Origin: CCY15215 sp039194995
Lineage (GTDB): Bacteria; Cyanobacteriota; Cyanobacteriia; Cyanobacteriales; Spirulinaceae
Assembly: GCA_039194995.1 (NCBI GenBank)
Contig: JBCCVR010000001.1
Span: 1 to 64,000, forward strand
Length of the DNA: 64,000 nucleotides
Direction: 5' to 3'
A program made the position numbers and the translations under genes. Numbering within the stretch: position 1 is the first letter of the stretch; each line of letters begins with the position of its first letter. The notes beneath the pieces were generated by a model. The model was not told the origin of the DNA. It did no database searches and was given only the letters and a program-made list of their open reading frames with translations. This document shows positions 44,331 to 53,708 of this stretch, one piece after another.

Positions 44331-47300
44331 ATGTCAGACAAACCCATTTTTTACAATCGCATCGTCGATAAAGGCCAGTTAAAAAAGCTGATTGCTTGGG
44401 CATATCGACAATATGGGAGCGCTCGCTGCTCTGTGGTCGCGGATGAACTGAAGAATATGGGCTTTCGCTATGCCACCCGCGCAGGGGTCTCCATCAGTGT
44501 AGACGATTTGCAAGTTCCGCCGATTAAAAAGGCTTTGCTCGCGGAGGCAGAGGCAGAAATTACCAAGACAGAGGAGCGCTACCGGACGGGGAAAATTACC
44601 GAGGTCGAACGCTTCCAAAAGACGATCGATACTTGGAATGGAACCTCGGAGGCGTTGAAAGATGAGGTGGTTCGCAACTTCCGAGCCACGAATCCTCTCA
44701 ATTCCGTCTATATGATGGCATTTAGCGGGGCGCGGGGGAATTTGTCCCAAGTGCGTCAGTTGGTGGGAATGCGCGGGTTGATGGCAGATCCCCAAGGACA
44801 GATTATCGACCAGCCGATTAAAACTAATTTCCGAGAAGGACTGACGGTGACGGAGTATATTATTTCGTCTTACGGGGCGCGAAAAGGATTGGTGGATACG
44901 GCGTTGCGGACGGCGGATTCTGGATATTTAACGCGCCGCTTGGTGGATGTGAGTCAGGATACGATCGTGCGGGAACCCGATTGCGGGACGGAACGGGGTT
45001 TGGTATTGGGGTCGATGATGGATGGCGATCGCGTTCTCATTCCCTTGGAAACTCGCCTGTTCGGACGGGTATTGGCGCGAGATGTAGTAGATCCCAAGAC
45101 GGGTGAAGTCATTGCCCAACGCAATCAGGATATCGATGGCAAATTGGCGAAAAAGATTGCTTCTACCGTCGATGAAGTGATGCTGCGATCGCCCCTGACC
45201 TGCGAAGCGGCGCGGAGTTGCTGCCAGCGTTGCTATGGCTGGAGTCTGGCCCACGGGAAGATGGTGGATAAGGGAGAAGCGATCGGTATTATTGCGGCGC
45301 AGTCGATTGGAGAACCGGGGACTCAGTTAACCATGCGGACGTTCCACACCGGGGGGGTATTTACCGGAGAAGTCGCTCGTTCTTTTAAAGCCGATCGCAA
45401 AGGCACGATCGCGTTTGGCGAAAAACTGCGGACTCGGGGCGTGCGCACCCGCCACGGAGACGATTTGGAACAGGTGGAAGTTGCGGGTAAAGTTTTGGTG
45501 GTGGGGGATAATGGTAAGTCCAAAGCCTACGACCTGCTGCCGGGAAACCTCATTCACGTTCCCGAAGGTTCGGCAGTGGAGAAGGGGCAATTGCTCGCAG
45601 AGGTGCCCTTAGTGAAACGGCGCTCGACGGAGAAGGCAACGAAGGATGTGGCCTCGGATTTGTCGGGTGAAGTGTTGTTTGCTGGGTTGATCGGGGAGGA
45701 AAAAACCGATCGCCAAGGCAATATTACCCATATCGCCCAACGCGGGGGCTTGATGTGGGTGCTATCCGGGGCGGTTTATAACTTATTGCCCGGGGCGGAA
45801 CCGGTGGTGAAGAACGGCGATCGCGTCGAGGCAGGGGACGTTCTGGCTCAGACCCTATTGCGGACGGCTCACGGGGGCATCGTGCGCTTGCAGGAGAACA
45901 GCCGGGAGATCGACATCGTAACGGCGGCGGTCTCTTTGGATCGGGCGATCGTTAAACGGGAGACGACCGGGGGACGCGAGCAATACATTATCGAGACAGC
46001 GACGGATCAGAAGTTCCTGTTGAAGGCAACCCCCGGGACGAAGGTGTTAGAACAGCAGGTGGTGGCGGAATTACTGGACGATCGCTATCGCACGGAGATG
46101 GGAGGCATTATTAAGTATGCGGGAGTCGAAGTCGGCAAGAGTCGCGGGAAGAAGCAGGGTTATGAGATATTAAAGGGCGGTTCTTTGGTTTGGATTCCCG
46201 AGGAGTGCCACGAGGTGAATAAGGATATTTCTCTCTTGATCGTTGAAGAAGGCCAGTACGTGGATGTGGGAACCGAGGTGGTGAAAGATATTTTCTGCCA
46301 GTCGGCGGGCATTGTTGAGGTGGTGCAGAAGAATGATATTTTGCGGGAAATTGCCATTAAACCCGGGGATTTACACCTTATCGAAGAACCACCTCTGATG
46401 GAAGCTGATGGCGTTTTGCTGTCTCCCGGGACGGAGATTTTGCCGGGGCTGGTGTTGGAAGAGTTGCGGTATGGAGAGTACGTGGATACGCCGGAAGGGA
46501 TGGCGTTGTTGTTGCGTCCGGTGGTGGAATATACAGTTGAAGATTCGCCTTTAGTGCCTTCTCAGTCCATTGATGAGGGAGCGGGTCCGAAGATTTCTTT
46601 GCGAGCCGTGCAACGCTTGTTCTATAAAGATGGAGAGCGGGTTAAGTCGGTTGATGGGGTGGAGTTGTTGGGAACCCAATTAGTTTTCGAGATTGATGCG
46701 GGAGAGGGAATTAATGGCGATGGCGGTTTGACGGCGGACATCGAGTTACTGCCTCTTTCGAGCGAAGAGGAAGAAGAAACTCCCCGCGACGGGTCGGAGT
46801 TGGAGGAGGGAGAAACCCCCACGACGACAATTCGCGAGTATCAGTTGCAGATCGTGATTTTGGAATCCTTGACGATTCGTCGGGATGTCGAAGGGGATGC
46901 CACGAGTGGGGGAACGAAAACCCGCTTGGAGGTAGACGACGGAGACGAGATCGCTAAGGGTGCCGTAGTCGCGAAAACAGAGATTCAGTGTAAAGAGACC
47001 GGGGAAGTACGCGGGATTGCGGCGGGAGTCGAGAGCTTGCGCCGGATTCTGGTGGTGCGGGAGAGCGATCGCTTTGAGATTCCTTATACAGGGGATGCGT
47101 CTATTGATTTAGGGGACTTGGTAGTTTCGGGAAGCGAGATTGCTGCCGGGATTCCTTTGGATACCTCGGGACAGGCGATCGCGATCGAGAAAGAGAAGAT
47201 GATTTTCCGGGTGGCTCGTCCTTACCGAGTCTCTGCCGGGGCGCTGTTGCAAGTGGGTGATGGTGATTTGGTGCAACGGGGGGATAACCTGGTACTGTTG

Positions 47301-48569
47301 GTGTTCGAGCGCTCTAAAACCGGGGACATCATTCAGGGTCTACCCCGGATTGAGGAACTGTTGGAGGCGCGGCGACCGAAAGATGCTTGCGTTTTAGCCC
47401 GGCGATCGGGGACAGCACAGGTGATTTACGGGGCAGATGAAACGGTAGAGGTGAAGGTGATCGAGCCGGATGGCACGATCGCGGAATATCCCCTCAATCC
47501 GGGACAATCGGCCATGATTGCCGACGGTCAGGAAGTTAACGTCGCAGAACACCTCACGGACGGTTTGGCCAATCCCCACGAGATTTTAGAGTGCTTCTTC
47601 GAGTACTATCGCGACGAAAAGGGCATTTACGAGGCGGCATTGTACGCATTGCAGCAAGTGCAGCGCTTTTTGTTGGAAGGGGTGCAAGGGGTTTATCAAT
47701 CCCAAGGGATCGATATTGCCGATAAGCATATCGAAACCATTGTGCGCCAGATGACCTCCAAGGTACGGATCGATGATGGCGGCGATACCACGATGCTGCC
47801 TGGAGAACTGATCGAGTTGCGTCAGGTGGAGCAGGTGAACGAGGCTATGGGCATTACCGGGGGCGCTCCGGCTCGCTATACTCCCGTTTTGTTGGGGATT
47901 ACCAAGGCATCTCTGAATACTGATAGCTTTATTTCGGCGGCGAGTTTCCAAGAAACTACGCGGGTGCTGACCGAAGCGGCGATCGAAGGTAAATCGGATT
48001 GGCTGCGGGGCTTGAAAGAGAATGTCATTATCGGGCGTTTGATTCCAGCGGGGACTGGGTTTAATACCCATGAAGATATGCCCTTGGGCGCGAGTAATGT
48101 GGATTGGAGTACCTCTTCTTTTGGCGGGCGTTCTCCTGGGGAAGAAACCACACCAGGTTCCCAACGCAGTTACGCAGTTCCGGAGATTCCCTCCCGTAGC
48201 GAGCCTGCTGCGAATTTAACAGAGGCGATCGCTCCCGTCGAGGAGAAGGTTCCCGAAGGCGCGGCGGCTGAGGTTCTGATGGAAGAAGCCGGCGTGGTCT
48301 TAGAAGATGAGGTTGCTTCAGGGATGCCGACTGCCAATGATTCCCCAGACGGGGAGATGGGTGCTGAGGGCGATCGCTATGGAGACGGAATTTTGCGCGG
48401 GCGAAATGGCGGAACGCCCGGATATGAAGAGGATCTCCTCGACGATCGAACCGCTCGCACCTACGGTCTGGATTATGCGATCCTGCCGGAGGAAGATGCC
48501 GAGGAGGAGGAAGAAGATGATGAGGATTCCTTCGAGGATGACGAGTTCGACGATTCCGAGGAGGAATAA
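44331..48569 (+). CDS. rpoC2: RNA polymerase beta' subunit, C-terminal part
   Basis: 1412 residues. It opens with the typical FYNRIVDKGQLKKLIAWAYR, then GARGNLSQVRQLVGMRGLM (bridge helix / trigger loop region), a zinc site CEAARSCCQRCYGWSLAHG and QSIGEPGTQLTMRTFHTGG. The middle is the long cyanobacterial insertion of beta-barrel-like (SBHM) repeats. LLGITKASLNTDSFISAASF is the conserved C-terminal region. The last 30 residues are almost all Asp/Glu/Ser. The next gene starts two bases after the stop. Confidence 0.97.
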   Translation: MSDKPIFYNRIVDKGQLKKLIAWAYRQYGSARCSVVADELKNMGFRYATRAGVSISVDDLQVPPIKKALLAEAEAEITKTEERYRTGKITEVERFQKTIDTWNGTSEALKDEVVRNFRATNPLNSVYMMAFSGARGNLSQVRQLVGMRGLMADPQGQIIDQPIKTNFREGLTVTEYIISSYGARKGLVDTALRTADSGYLTRRLVDVSQDTIVREPDCGTERGLVLGSMMDGDRVLIPLETRLFGRVLARDVVDPKTGEVIAQRNQDIDGKLAKKIASTVDEVMLRSPLTCEAARSCCQRCYGWSLAHGKMVDKGEAIGIIAAQSIGEPGTQLTMRTFHTGGVFTGEVARSFKADRKGTIAFGEKLRTRGVRTRHGDDLEQVEVAGKVLVVGDNGKSKAYDLLPGNLIHVPEGSAVEKGQLLAEVPLVKRRSTEKATKDVASDLSGEVLFAGLIGEEKTDRQGNITHIAQRGGLMWVLSGAVYNLLPGAEPVVKNGDRVEAGDVLAQTLLRTAHGGIVRLQENSREIDIVTAAVSLDRAIVKRETTGGREQYIIETATDQKFLLKATPGTKVLEQQVVAELLDDRYRTEMGGIIKYAGVEVGKSRGKKQGYEILKGGSLVWIPEECHEVNKDISLLIVEEGQYVDVGTEVVKDIFCQSAGIVEVVQKNDILREIAIKPGDLHLIEEPPLMEADGVLLSPGTEILPGLVLEELRYGEYVDTPEGMALLLRPVVEYTVEDSPLVPSQSIDEGAGPKISLRAVQRLFYKDGERVKSVDGVELLGTQLVFEIDAGEGINGDGGLTADIELLPLSSEEEEETPRDGSELEEGETPTTTIREYQLQIVILESLTIRRDVEGDATSGGTKTRLEVDDGDEIAKGAVVAKTEIQCKETGEVRGIAAGVESLRRILVVRESDRFEIPYTGDASIDLGDLVVSGSEIAAGIPLDTSGQAIAIEKEKMIFRVARPYRVSAGALLQVGDGDLVQRGDNLVLLVFERSKTGDIIQGLPRIEELLEARRPKDACVLARRSGTAQVIYGADETVEVKVIEPDGTIAEYPLNPGQSAMIADGQEVNVAEHLTDGLANPHEILECFFEYYRDEKGIYEAALYALQQVQRFLLEGVQGVYQSQGIDIADKHIETIVRQMTSKVRIDDGGDTTMLPGELIELRQVEQVNEAMGITGGAPARYTPVLLGITKASLNTDSFISAASFQETTRVLTEAAIEGKSDWLRGLKENVIIGRLIPAGTGFNTHEDMPLGASNVDWSTSSFGGRSPGEETTPGSQRSYAVPEIPSRSEPAANLTEAIAPVEEKVPEGAAAEVLMEEAGVVLEDEVASGMPTANDSPDGEMGAEGDRYGDGILRGRNGGTPGYEEDLLDDRTARTYGLDYAILPEEDAEEEEEDDEDSFEDDEFDDSEEE

Positions 48570-48570
48570 G

Positions 48571-48936
48571 GTGCAGGACGAAGAGAGACTCCACGAGGCT
48601 GCGATGCACGCGGATGCGTCGCAGCAGGGGCAGGGGGGAAAACCTTCCCGTCCCCTCGCACCTCACGTTCACAATGCCGAGTCTCAACGCCGGATTATCA
48701 ATCGTTTATCTCGCATTGAGGGGCACGTGCGGGGCGTGAAGACGATGGTACAGAACGATACCCACTGTACTGAGGTTCTTATCCAAATTGCTGCCGTGCG
48801 TGGCGCTCTCGATCGCGTGGCGCGGTTGATTCTCGACGAGCATCTGAATGAGTGCGTAGCCCGGGCGGCAAGGGCGGGGGATATTGAAACCGAGTTAGAA
48901 GAACTCAAGAAAATTTTAGATCGGTTTTTGCCGTAA
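48571..48936 (+). CDS. CsoR/RcnR-family metal-sensing transcriptional regulator
   Basis: 121 residues with a GTG start at 48571, preceded by AGGAGG inside the end of rpoC2. An ATG at 48604 is the alternative. The family core RRIINRLSRIEGHVRGVKTMV is clear. The metal ligands C66, H91 and C95 fit the Cys-His-Cys site of CsoR and of the nickel sensor InrS. His33 and His35 near the N-terminus could add ligands, as in RcnR/InrS. It represses copper or nickel efflux genes until metal binds. Copper versus nickel cannot be decided. The position right after rpoC2 suggests read-through from the rpo operon. Confidence 0.88.
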   Translation: MQDEERLHEAAMHADASQQGQGGKPSRPLAPHVHNAESQRRIINRLSRIEGHVRGVKTMVQNDTHCTEVLIQIAAVRGALDRVARLILDEHLNECVARAARAGDIETELEELKKILDRFLP

Positions 48937-48963
48937 TGGTTGTTTGTTGTTGGGAGGTTGAGT

Positions 48964-49959
48964 TTGAAGCGCTGGCAAAAGTTAAAACAGTTACAGTTAA
49001 CGCGCCGTCGGCTTGATGTCTTCTGCGAGATGGCTTTGGGTTTAGCTTTGGCGATCGCGCTTTCGGCTCTGTTTGCCAAGTCTGGAGGAGCGCAAGAGGT
49101 CGGAACATTGCCGGTAACGTCCTTGCAATGGTGGCAGGCGTTTGTGTTGGGGATGGTGCAAGGATTAACGGAGTTTATCCCCATTAGCAGCACGGCGCAT
49201 TTGAAGGTCGTTCCGGTAGCGTTGGGTTGGGGGGATCCGGGGGTAACTTTTGCCGCCACAATTCAATTGGGCAGTATTGGGGCGGTGCTCTGGTATTTTT
49301 GGCAGGATATTGCGGACTTGACGCGCGGGGCGATCGCTGCGATCCGTAAGGGTGCTTATGATGCTACTGAGTTTCGCATCGCGGTGGGGATTGCCGTCGG
49401 AACCCTGCCGATCGTGTTTTGCGGGTTATTGTTGAAACGGTTGGTACCGGATTTGGATAACTCTCCCATCCGCAGCTTGACGGCGATCGCGATCGCTTCC
49501 ATCATCATGGGGATTCTCTTGGGTTTGGCGGAACGATGGGGGAATCGCGAGAGGGACTTTCAAGGCTTGAATATGCGGGATGGCATTTTGATGGGAGTCG
49601 CTCAGGCTTTGGCTTTGATGCCCGGAGTTTCGCGATCGGGTTCGACGATTACCGCAGGGATGTTTATGGGATTGGAACGGGCAACGGCGGCGCGGTTCTC
49701 GTTTTTGTTAGGAATTCCGGCGATTACTTTGGCGGGATTGGTACAATTTAAAACCGACGTTCTCGATGCGACGGTGGGGACTGGCGAACTGTGGGCGCTT
49801 TTAGTGGGAACAATTTCTTCGGCTATCTTTTCCTATGGTGCGATCGCTTGGTTCATTGGCTATTTACAAAAACAAAATACTTGGGTATTCGTTTGGTATC
49901 GCGTCTTATTTGGCGGTTTAATTTTATTGGGTGTTGGTTTCAATGGGTTGAATGGATGA
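48964..49959 (+). CDS. uppP: undecaprenyl-diphosphatase
   Basis: 331 residues from TTG at 48964, chosen because a GGGAGG lies 6 bases upstream. The ATG at 49030 (MALGLALAIALSALF) is a good alternative. The signature motifs are QGLTEFIPISSTAHLKV and MPGVSRSGST, with eight or so membrane segments. It recycles undecaprenyl pyrophosphate to the lipid carrier for peptidoglycan and other envelope polymers and confers bacitracin resistance. The N-terminal extension before the first conserved helix (about 35-50 residues) is longer than in E. coli. Confidence 0.93.
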   Translation: MKRWQKLKQLQLTRRRLDVFCEMALGLALAIALSALFAKSGGAQEVGTLPVTSLQWWQAFVLGMVQGLTEFIPISSTAHLKVVPVALGWGDPGVTFAATIQLGSIGAVLWYFWQDIADLTRGAIAAIRKGAYDATEFRIAVGIAVGTLPIVFCGLLLKRLVPDLDNSPIRSLTAIAIASIIMGILLGLAERWGNRERDFQGLNMRDGILMGVAQALALMPGVSRSGSTITAGMFMGLERATAARFSFLLGIPAITLAGLVQFKTDVLDATVGTGELWALLVGTISSAIFSYGAIAWFIGYLQKQNTWVFVWYRVLFGGLILLGVGFNGLNG

Positions 49960-50005
49960 ATTTACTCAAAAGGCTACTTCTCAAGATCGATTGAATCATT
50001 TTTTA

Positions 50006-50044
50006 GGGGTGCATTATTTTACAGTGAATACACCCCCATCTTTT
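50006..50044 (+). terminator. rho-independent terminator after uppP
   Basis: Stem GGGGTGCATT / AATACACCCC with one mismatch and an 11-base loop, followed by CATCTTTT. It lies between the convergent uppP and FecR genes and fits termination of the plus-strand transcript. Confidence 0.6.
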
Positions 50045-50900
50045 AAGGAATCTGTAAATTGGAGATATATTCTCGACCCAAGGGATCGATAATCAAAACA
50101 GTCAGGCGGCGATCGCTGGGAACGGGAATTTCGGCAACAAATTCTCTTTGAGAATTAGGCGTAATTTCTCGACCGTTCAGATAGACAAAATGAATGGGAT
50201 CGACCTCCGCAGTAACGCGAACTCGCCCGTTCGAGAGGATATCCATATTTACGGTTTTCGTCTCTTTAATCTGACCGGAAGGAACGGGGGCCTGTCCGGG
50301 CAAAACAATACCGCCGCCTCCTGCATTGCATTCAATTTCTCCATCCGTTCCTTGGAGAACTACCGTTCCGGAGATGACTGCCATGCGAGTTTCTCCATTA
50401 GGCAATACCGTTAAACCAAATTCCGTCCCTCTCACTCCAGCATTACCCGAAGGCGTTTGAATATTAAAGCGAGAGTCGGGATTGTTAAAACGACGAACTC
50501 TAACTCTGGCTCGTCCTTTGGCCAGAAACATTCCGGTTGTTTTGCCCCCACTTTCGAGAACGTCCAAACCCGTCACTCTCATCTGAGAGTTTTCTCCCAC
50601 TTCTACCGTCCCGATAGTATCATCCATCTCTAGCGTCGCCGTCGAACCCGCTCCCGTCTCTAATCCGGCTCCTGACTCGCTGACGGGGACGCGATCGCCC
50701 TCTTGTACGGGTTGACCGTTAAACGAAGCATTCCCGTCTAGCGAACGAATTTGAACGTAGCGATCGCTACTATCCGAGGTAGCACCTCGGGCAATCTGAG
50801 GAGTCGTCCACAAGAGAAACCCTCCTAGAAAGAATAACAAAGGAAACATTAAGATTTTGCGTCGTTGAAAAGCAAACTCAAACAATCTATACATGGTCAT
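50043..50900 (-). CDS. FecR-domain protein, membrane-anchored
   Basis: 285 residues with an N-terminal hydrophobic segment (FPLLFFLGGFLLWTTPQIARG, about 19-40) acting as signal or anchor. The FecR domain follows: LDGNASFNGQPVQEGDRVPV, a beta-rich region, and FNIQTPSGNAGVRGTEFGL. There is no sigma factor or TonB receptor nearby, so it is probably a stand-alone periplasmic FecR-fold protein of unknown function rather than an iron-citrate regulator. Confidence 0.83.
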   Translation of the reverse strand: MTMYRLFEFAFQRRKILMFPLLFFLGGFLLWTTPQIARGATSDSSDRYVQIRSLDGNASFNGQPVQEGDRVPVSESGAGLETGAGSTATLEMDDTIGTVEVGENSQMRVTGLDVLESGGKTTGMFLAKGRARVRVRRFNNPDSRFNIQTPSGNAGVRGTEFGLTVLPNGETRMAVISGTVVLQGTDGEIECNAGGGGIVLPGQAPVPSGQIKETKTVNMDILSNGRVRVTAEVDPIHFVYLNGREITPNSQREFVAEIPVPSDRRLTVLIIDPLGREYISNLQIP

Positions 50901-51012
50901 TACAGATTAAGATTCTCGGTCATCGATACTAACATTTAATTTACGGACTGGGGGAATAGAGATCGGGACTGATAGAATATTTAAACTTTCAGTTCGTCTT
51001 CCCTTGGAGTTT

Positions 51013-52140
51013 ATGAAAAGTTTAGCGAGATCGCCCCTTGCGAGAAATACTGCGATTACTGCGATTTTTGTTATTATTATTTTCCTCTTTCTTTATATCA
51101 TTAAATTTTCCGGAAATATTACGGGATTTTTTCGCATTGGTGATGTTCTACCCCTCTCTCCTTTTTTAAATCCGCAGGACGCATTTATCTATCAAGGAGA
51201 ATTGGGATATGACGGACAGCAGTTTTTAAGTATTGCTTTCGATCCATTGTTGCAAAATGAAGGAACGATCGCTACCCTAGACCATCCCCTCTATCGCTAT
51301 CGACGTATTTTTTATCCCTTGGTTTCCTATATTTTGGGATTGGGAAATGCTCGATTAATTCCCTATATCATGGTGGGAATCAATGGAGCTTGCATCATTG
51401 CGATCGCAATTTTGTGCGGTTTATATTTACGAGAAGATGGCAAGATGTGGCGTTCTCTTCTCGTTCTTTGCGTTCCGGGATGTTGGATGGTTTTCTCCCT
51501 GTCTACATCAGATTTATTGAGTAGCTTATTGTTGATTTCTTCTCTGTATTGCTACAAACACAATCGGCATATTTTAACTGCAATTTTACTCAGCTTGGCT
51601 TGTTTGACGCGGGAAACTGTTTTGGTAGTTTGGTTTGCAGTTGTTGTGGTGAGTTATTGGCAAAGAAACTGGAAACAATTGCGCAATTTATTTTTGACAC
51701 TTATTCCTGTTTTCGCATGGAATATTTATGTGTTTATTCGCTTTCAAGATCGCGGGACATTGGGAACGAGAACAAATTTTACTTACCCTTTTTTCGGGAT
51801 TTTTCAGAAAATTATTGGCTTTTTCCAGAATGAGTTCACCGTGAGTACGATTTTTGAGATTTACTTATTTGCCGTTCTAATTGCTTGTTTTGTCTTGATT
51901 CTATTTTACAGTTATCAAAATTTGGAAAAAAATCGCTTAATTTTAGGGATCGCGCTGACTTATGGCTTGTTATTTTGCTTTAGCAGTATTATAATATTAG
52001 GCTATTATTTGGATTTTTCGCGGGTTTATATGGATGTTTACTTTTTACTCTTATTAACTGGAGGAGAAGGAGCGATCGCGATCGCCCCGCTTGCTGCTTC
52101 GGGATTGGCAAGTCTTGCCTTTCTTATCGTACAATCTTAA
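51013..52140 (+). CDS. multi-pass membrane protein, GT-C glycosyltransferase-like
   Basis: 375 residues from the ATG giving MKSLARSPLARNT. A TTG nine bases earlier is also in frame. There are about nine hydrophobic segments. The first periplasmic loop contains ELGYDGQQFLSIAFDP and HPLYRYRRIFYPLVSY, acidic/aromatic patterns common in polyprenol-linked GT-C glycosyltransferase-like proteins. LSLACLTRETVLVVW is also typical. I am confident it is a membrane protein and less confident about catalysis. The donor and acceptor are unknown. Confidence 0.7.
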   Translation: MKSLARSPLARNTAITAIFVIIIFLFLYIIKFSGNITGFFRIGDVLPLSPFLNPQDAFIYQGELGYDGQQFLSIAFDPLLQNEGTIATLDHPLYRYRRIFYPLVSYILGLGNARLIPYIMVGINGACIIAIAILCGLYLREDGKMWRSLLVLCVPGCWMVFSLSTSDLLSSLLLISSLYCYKHNRHILTAILLSLACLTRETVLVVWFAVVVVSYWQRNWKQLRNLFLTLIPVFAWNIYVFIRFQDRGTLGTRTNFTYPFFGIFQKIIGFFQNEFTVSTIFEIYLFAVLIACFVLILFYSYQNLEKNRLILGIALTYGLLFCFSSIIILGYYLDFSRVYMDVYFLLLLTGGEGAIAIAPLAASGLASLAFLIVQS

Positions 52141-52219
52141 TCGATTCAACAGGTTGGTTGGATATACTGAATGCGATTCAGCATCTCCCAACCTCAAAAT
52201 TCAAAATCATCAATTTACC

Positions 52220-52756
52220 ATGAGCGAACCAGAGAACTTAGATGAAAAAGAACAATTTCAACGCGATTATCAAGCCGGAAAACTTGCTTTTGAAGGAGGG
52301 CAATATCGTGCCAGCATTAACTATTTAGAGGCAGCGTGCGAGTTAGTCAATCGTCCTTCGCGTTTGGGGGGAGAAGTGCAAATGTGGCTGGTGAGCGCCT
52401 ATCAAGCAGCCAATGAAACGGAAGCCGCGATCGCCTTATGCGAAAAACTGCTACTCCACGCCGATCCCCAAACTAGAAAACAGGCAAAAAACTTGATTTA
52501 TATTCTCAAAGCGCCCAAATTACAACGACCTCGAGAATGGATGACCGATATCCCCGATCTGGTGAATTTGGACGAGAGTACCCTAGAAAATCGCTATGCT
52601 GGCGGTCAATTTAAACCCAAAGAAAAGCACGATCGCGCTGTCGATCTCGATTCTTTTGACGATGCAGAAATAAATGCGCAAGATAATCAATTTATTGGCG
52701 CGGCATTGGTTTTGATGCTATTAATTTTGGGTGGTTTATTCTTTTGGGGTCGTTGA
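52220..52756 (+). CDS. TPR-like protein with C-terminal membrane anchor
   Basis: 178 residues from MSEPENLDEKEQFQRDY. An upstream in-frame ATG lies within the previous gene and was rejected. A TPR pair is visible (YQAGKLAFEGGQYRASINYL; WLVSAYQAANETEAAIALCEKLL). A charged linker follows with a single C-terminal transmembrane helix (FIGAALVLMLLILGGLFFW). It is a tail-anchored adaptor by appearance. A homologous protein is common in cyanobacteria, but I cannot name a function. Confidence 0.75.
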   Translation: MSEPENLDEKEQFQRDYQAGKLAFEGGQYRASINYLEAACELVNRPSRLGGEVQMWLVSAYQAANETEAAIALCEKLLLHADPQTRKQAKNLIYILKAPKLQRPREWMTDIPDLVNLDESTLENRYAGGQFKPKEKHDRAVDLDSFDDAEINAQDNQFIGAALVLMLLILGGLFFWGR

Positions 52757-52793
52757 TTGAATGAGAGGGTGACTGAGAGACTTGCCGATCTTT

Positions 52794-53666
52794 CTAGATG
52801 GACATTCCCCCTAAATGCGATCGCAATTCTTCCAGCATTGTTTTGGAAGTGACAGAAAGTTGAGAAAGTAACTGAGAGGCAACGCTTAAAGATTCTTCTG
52901 TTTCGCGGGAATTTTGCCACTCGCGAATCAACCCCAATAAAATATGTTCGGTATTAATCAGCAGATTTCCCCCTTCGATCGCTTCTTCGAGGGAAAACTC
53001 TAAAACTCGTTTTGCCTTGGGTGTTAAAGGGACTTTTTCCCCAGTTCCTCGACCTTTCCCGATAAATTCCTTCACTAATTTTCGCGTTTGTCCTAAATCC
53101 ATGCCCCAGGATTTTAACAAGCGGGCGGCTTCTCCACTTCCTTCTCCCATCACCCCCAATAAAATTTGTTCCGTCCCGATAAAATTATGCTGCAAGCGGG
53201 CGGCTTCATTGCGAGCGAGTAATAGGACTTGTAGAGCTTTTCCGCCTAGGCGATCGTAAATTGCCGTATCGACGAGATTTTCGAGATCGGTCTCGTCGGG
53301 AACTTCTAAAAAATGATTTTCATGTGCCCATTCCTCTTTCATCTCGCTGACTTTACTCCAGTCAACCACGCGCCGACGCACGCAACATTCAGCATAAAAA
53401 AATGCCAATAAATCTTCCAAAATATTGACATCGATCGCATAGTAGACGTACTTGCCTTCTCGACGAGATCGCACCAGTCCTTGTTGTTGCAGTTTCCCGA
53501 CATGGGGTGCGAGTTTGGCTTGAGGGATTTTCAAGCGTGCTTGTAATTCACTTTCCATCATGCCTTCCGGATGTTTTTTGACCAACAGTCGCACGATCGT
53601 CAAGCGAGCGGTAGAGCCTAAAGCAGCTAGAAGATCGGCATAGCGAGTAATGTTATCTTTTTTCAT
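52794..53666 (-). CDS. ArsR-type HTH fused to a Clp N-terminal repeat domain
   Basis: 290 residues from MKKDNITRYADLL. An ATG 42 bases upstream would add an atypical tail. Residues about 5-85 are a winged helix of the ArsR type (LGSTARLTIVRLLVKK, PQAKLAPHVGKLQQQGLV, GKYVYYAIDV). A CC pair follows (YAECCVRRR). Residues about 145-280 match the Clp N-terminal double repeat (NFIGTEQILLGVMGEG and NTEHILLGLIRE), which normally binds substrates or adaptors of ClpC. This would be a DNA-binding protein with a proteolysis- or adaptor-type sensor. It lies 42 bases downstream of def on the same strand. Confidence 0.82.
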   Translation of the reverse strand: MKKDNITRYADLLAALGSTARLTIVRLLVKKHPEGMMESELQARLKIPQAKLAPHVGKLQQQGLVRSRREGKYVYYAIDVNILEDLLAFFYAECCVRRRVVDWSKVSEMKEEWAHENHFLEVPDETDLENLVDTAIYDRLGGKALQVLLLARNEAARLQHNFIGTEQILLGVMGEGSGEAARLLKSWGMDLGQTRKLVKEFIGKGRGTGEKVPLTPKAKRVLEFSLEEAIEGGNLLINTEHILLGLIREWQNSRETEESLSVASQLLSQLSVTSKTMLEELRSHLGGMSI

Positions 53667-53708
53667 CAAATTTGATTGAGTAACAGATAATGGATAAAGT
53701 CCCAACAA

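Noticed and set aside
47586..48687. Long minus-strand frames opposite rpoC2 and the CsoR gene
   Set aside because: Low-complexity translations that arise from the acidic and conserved sense codons.
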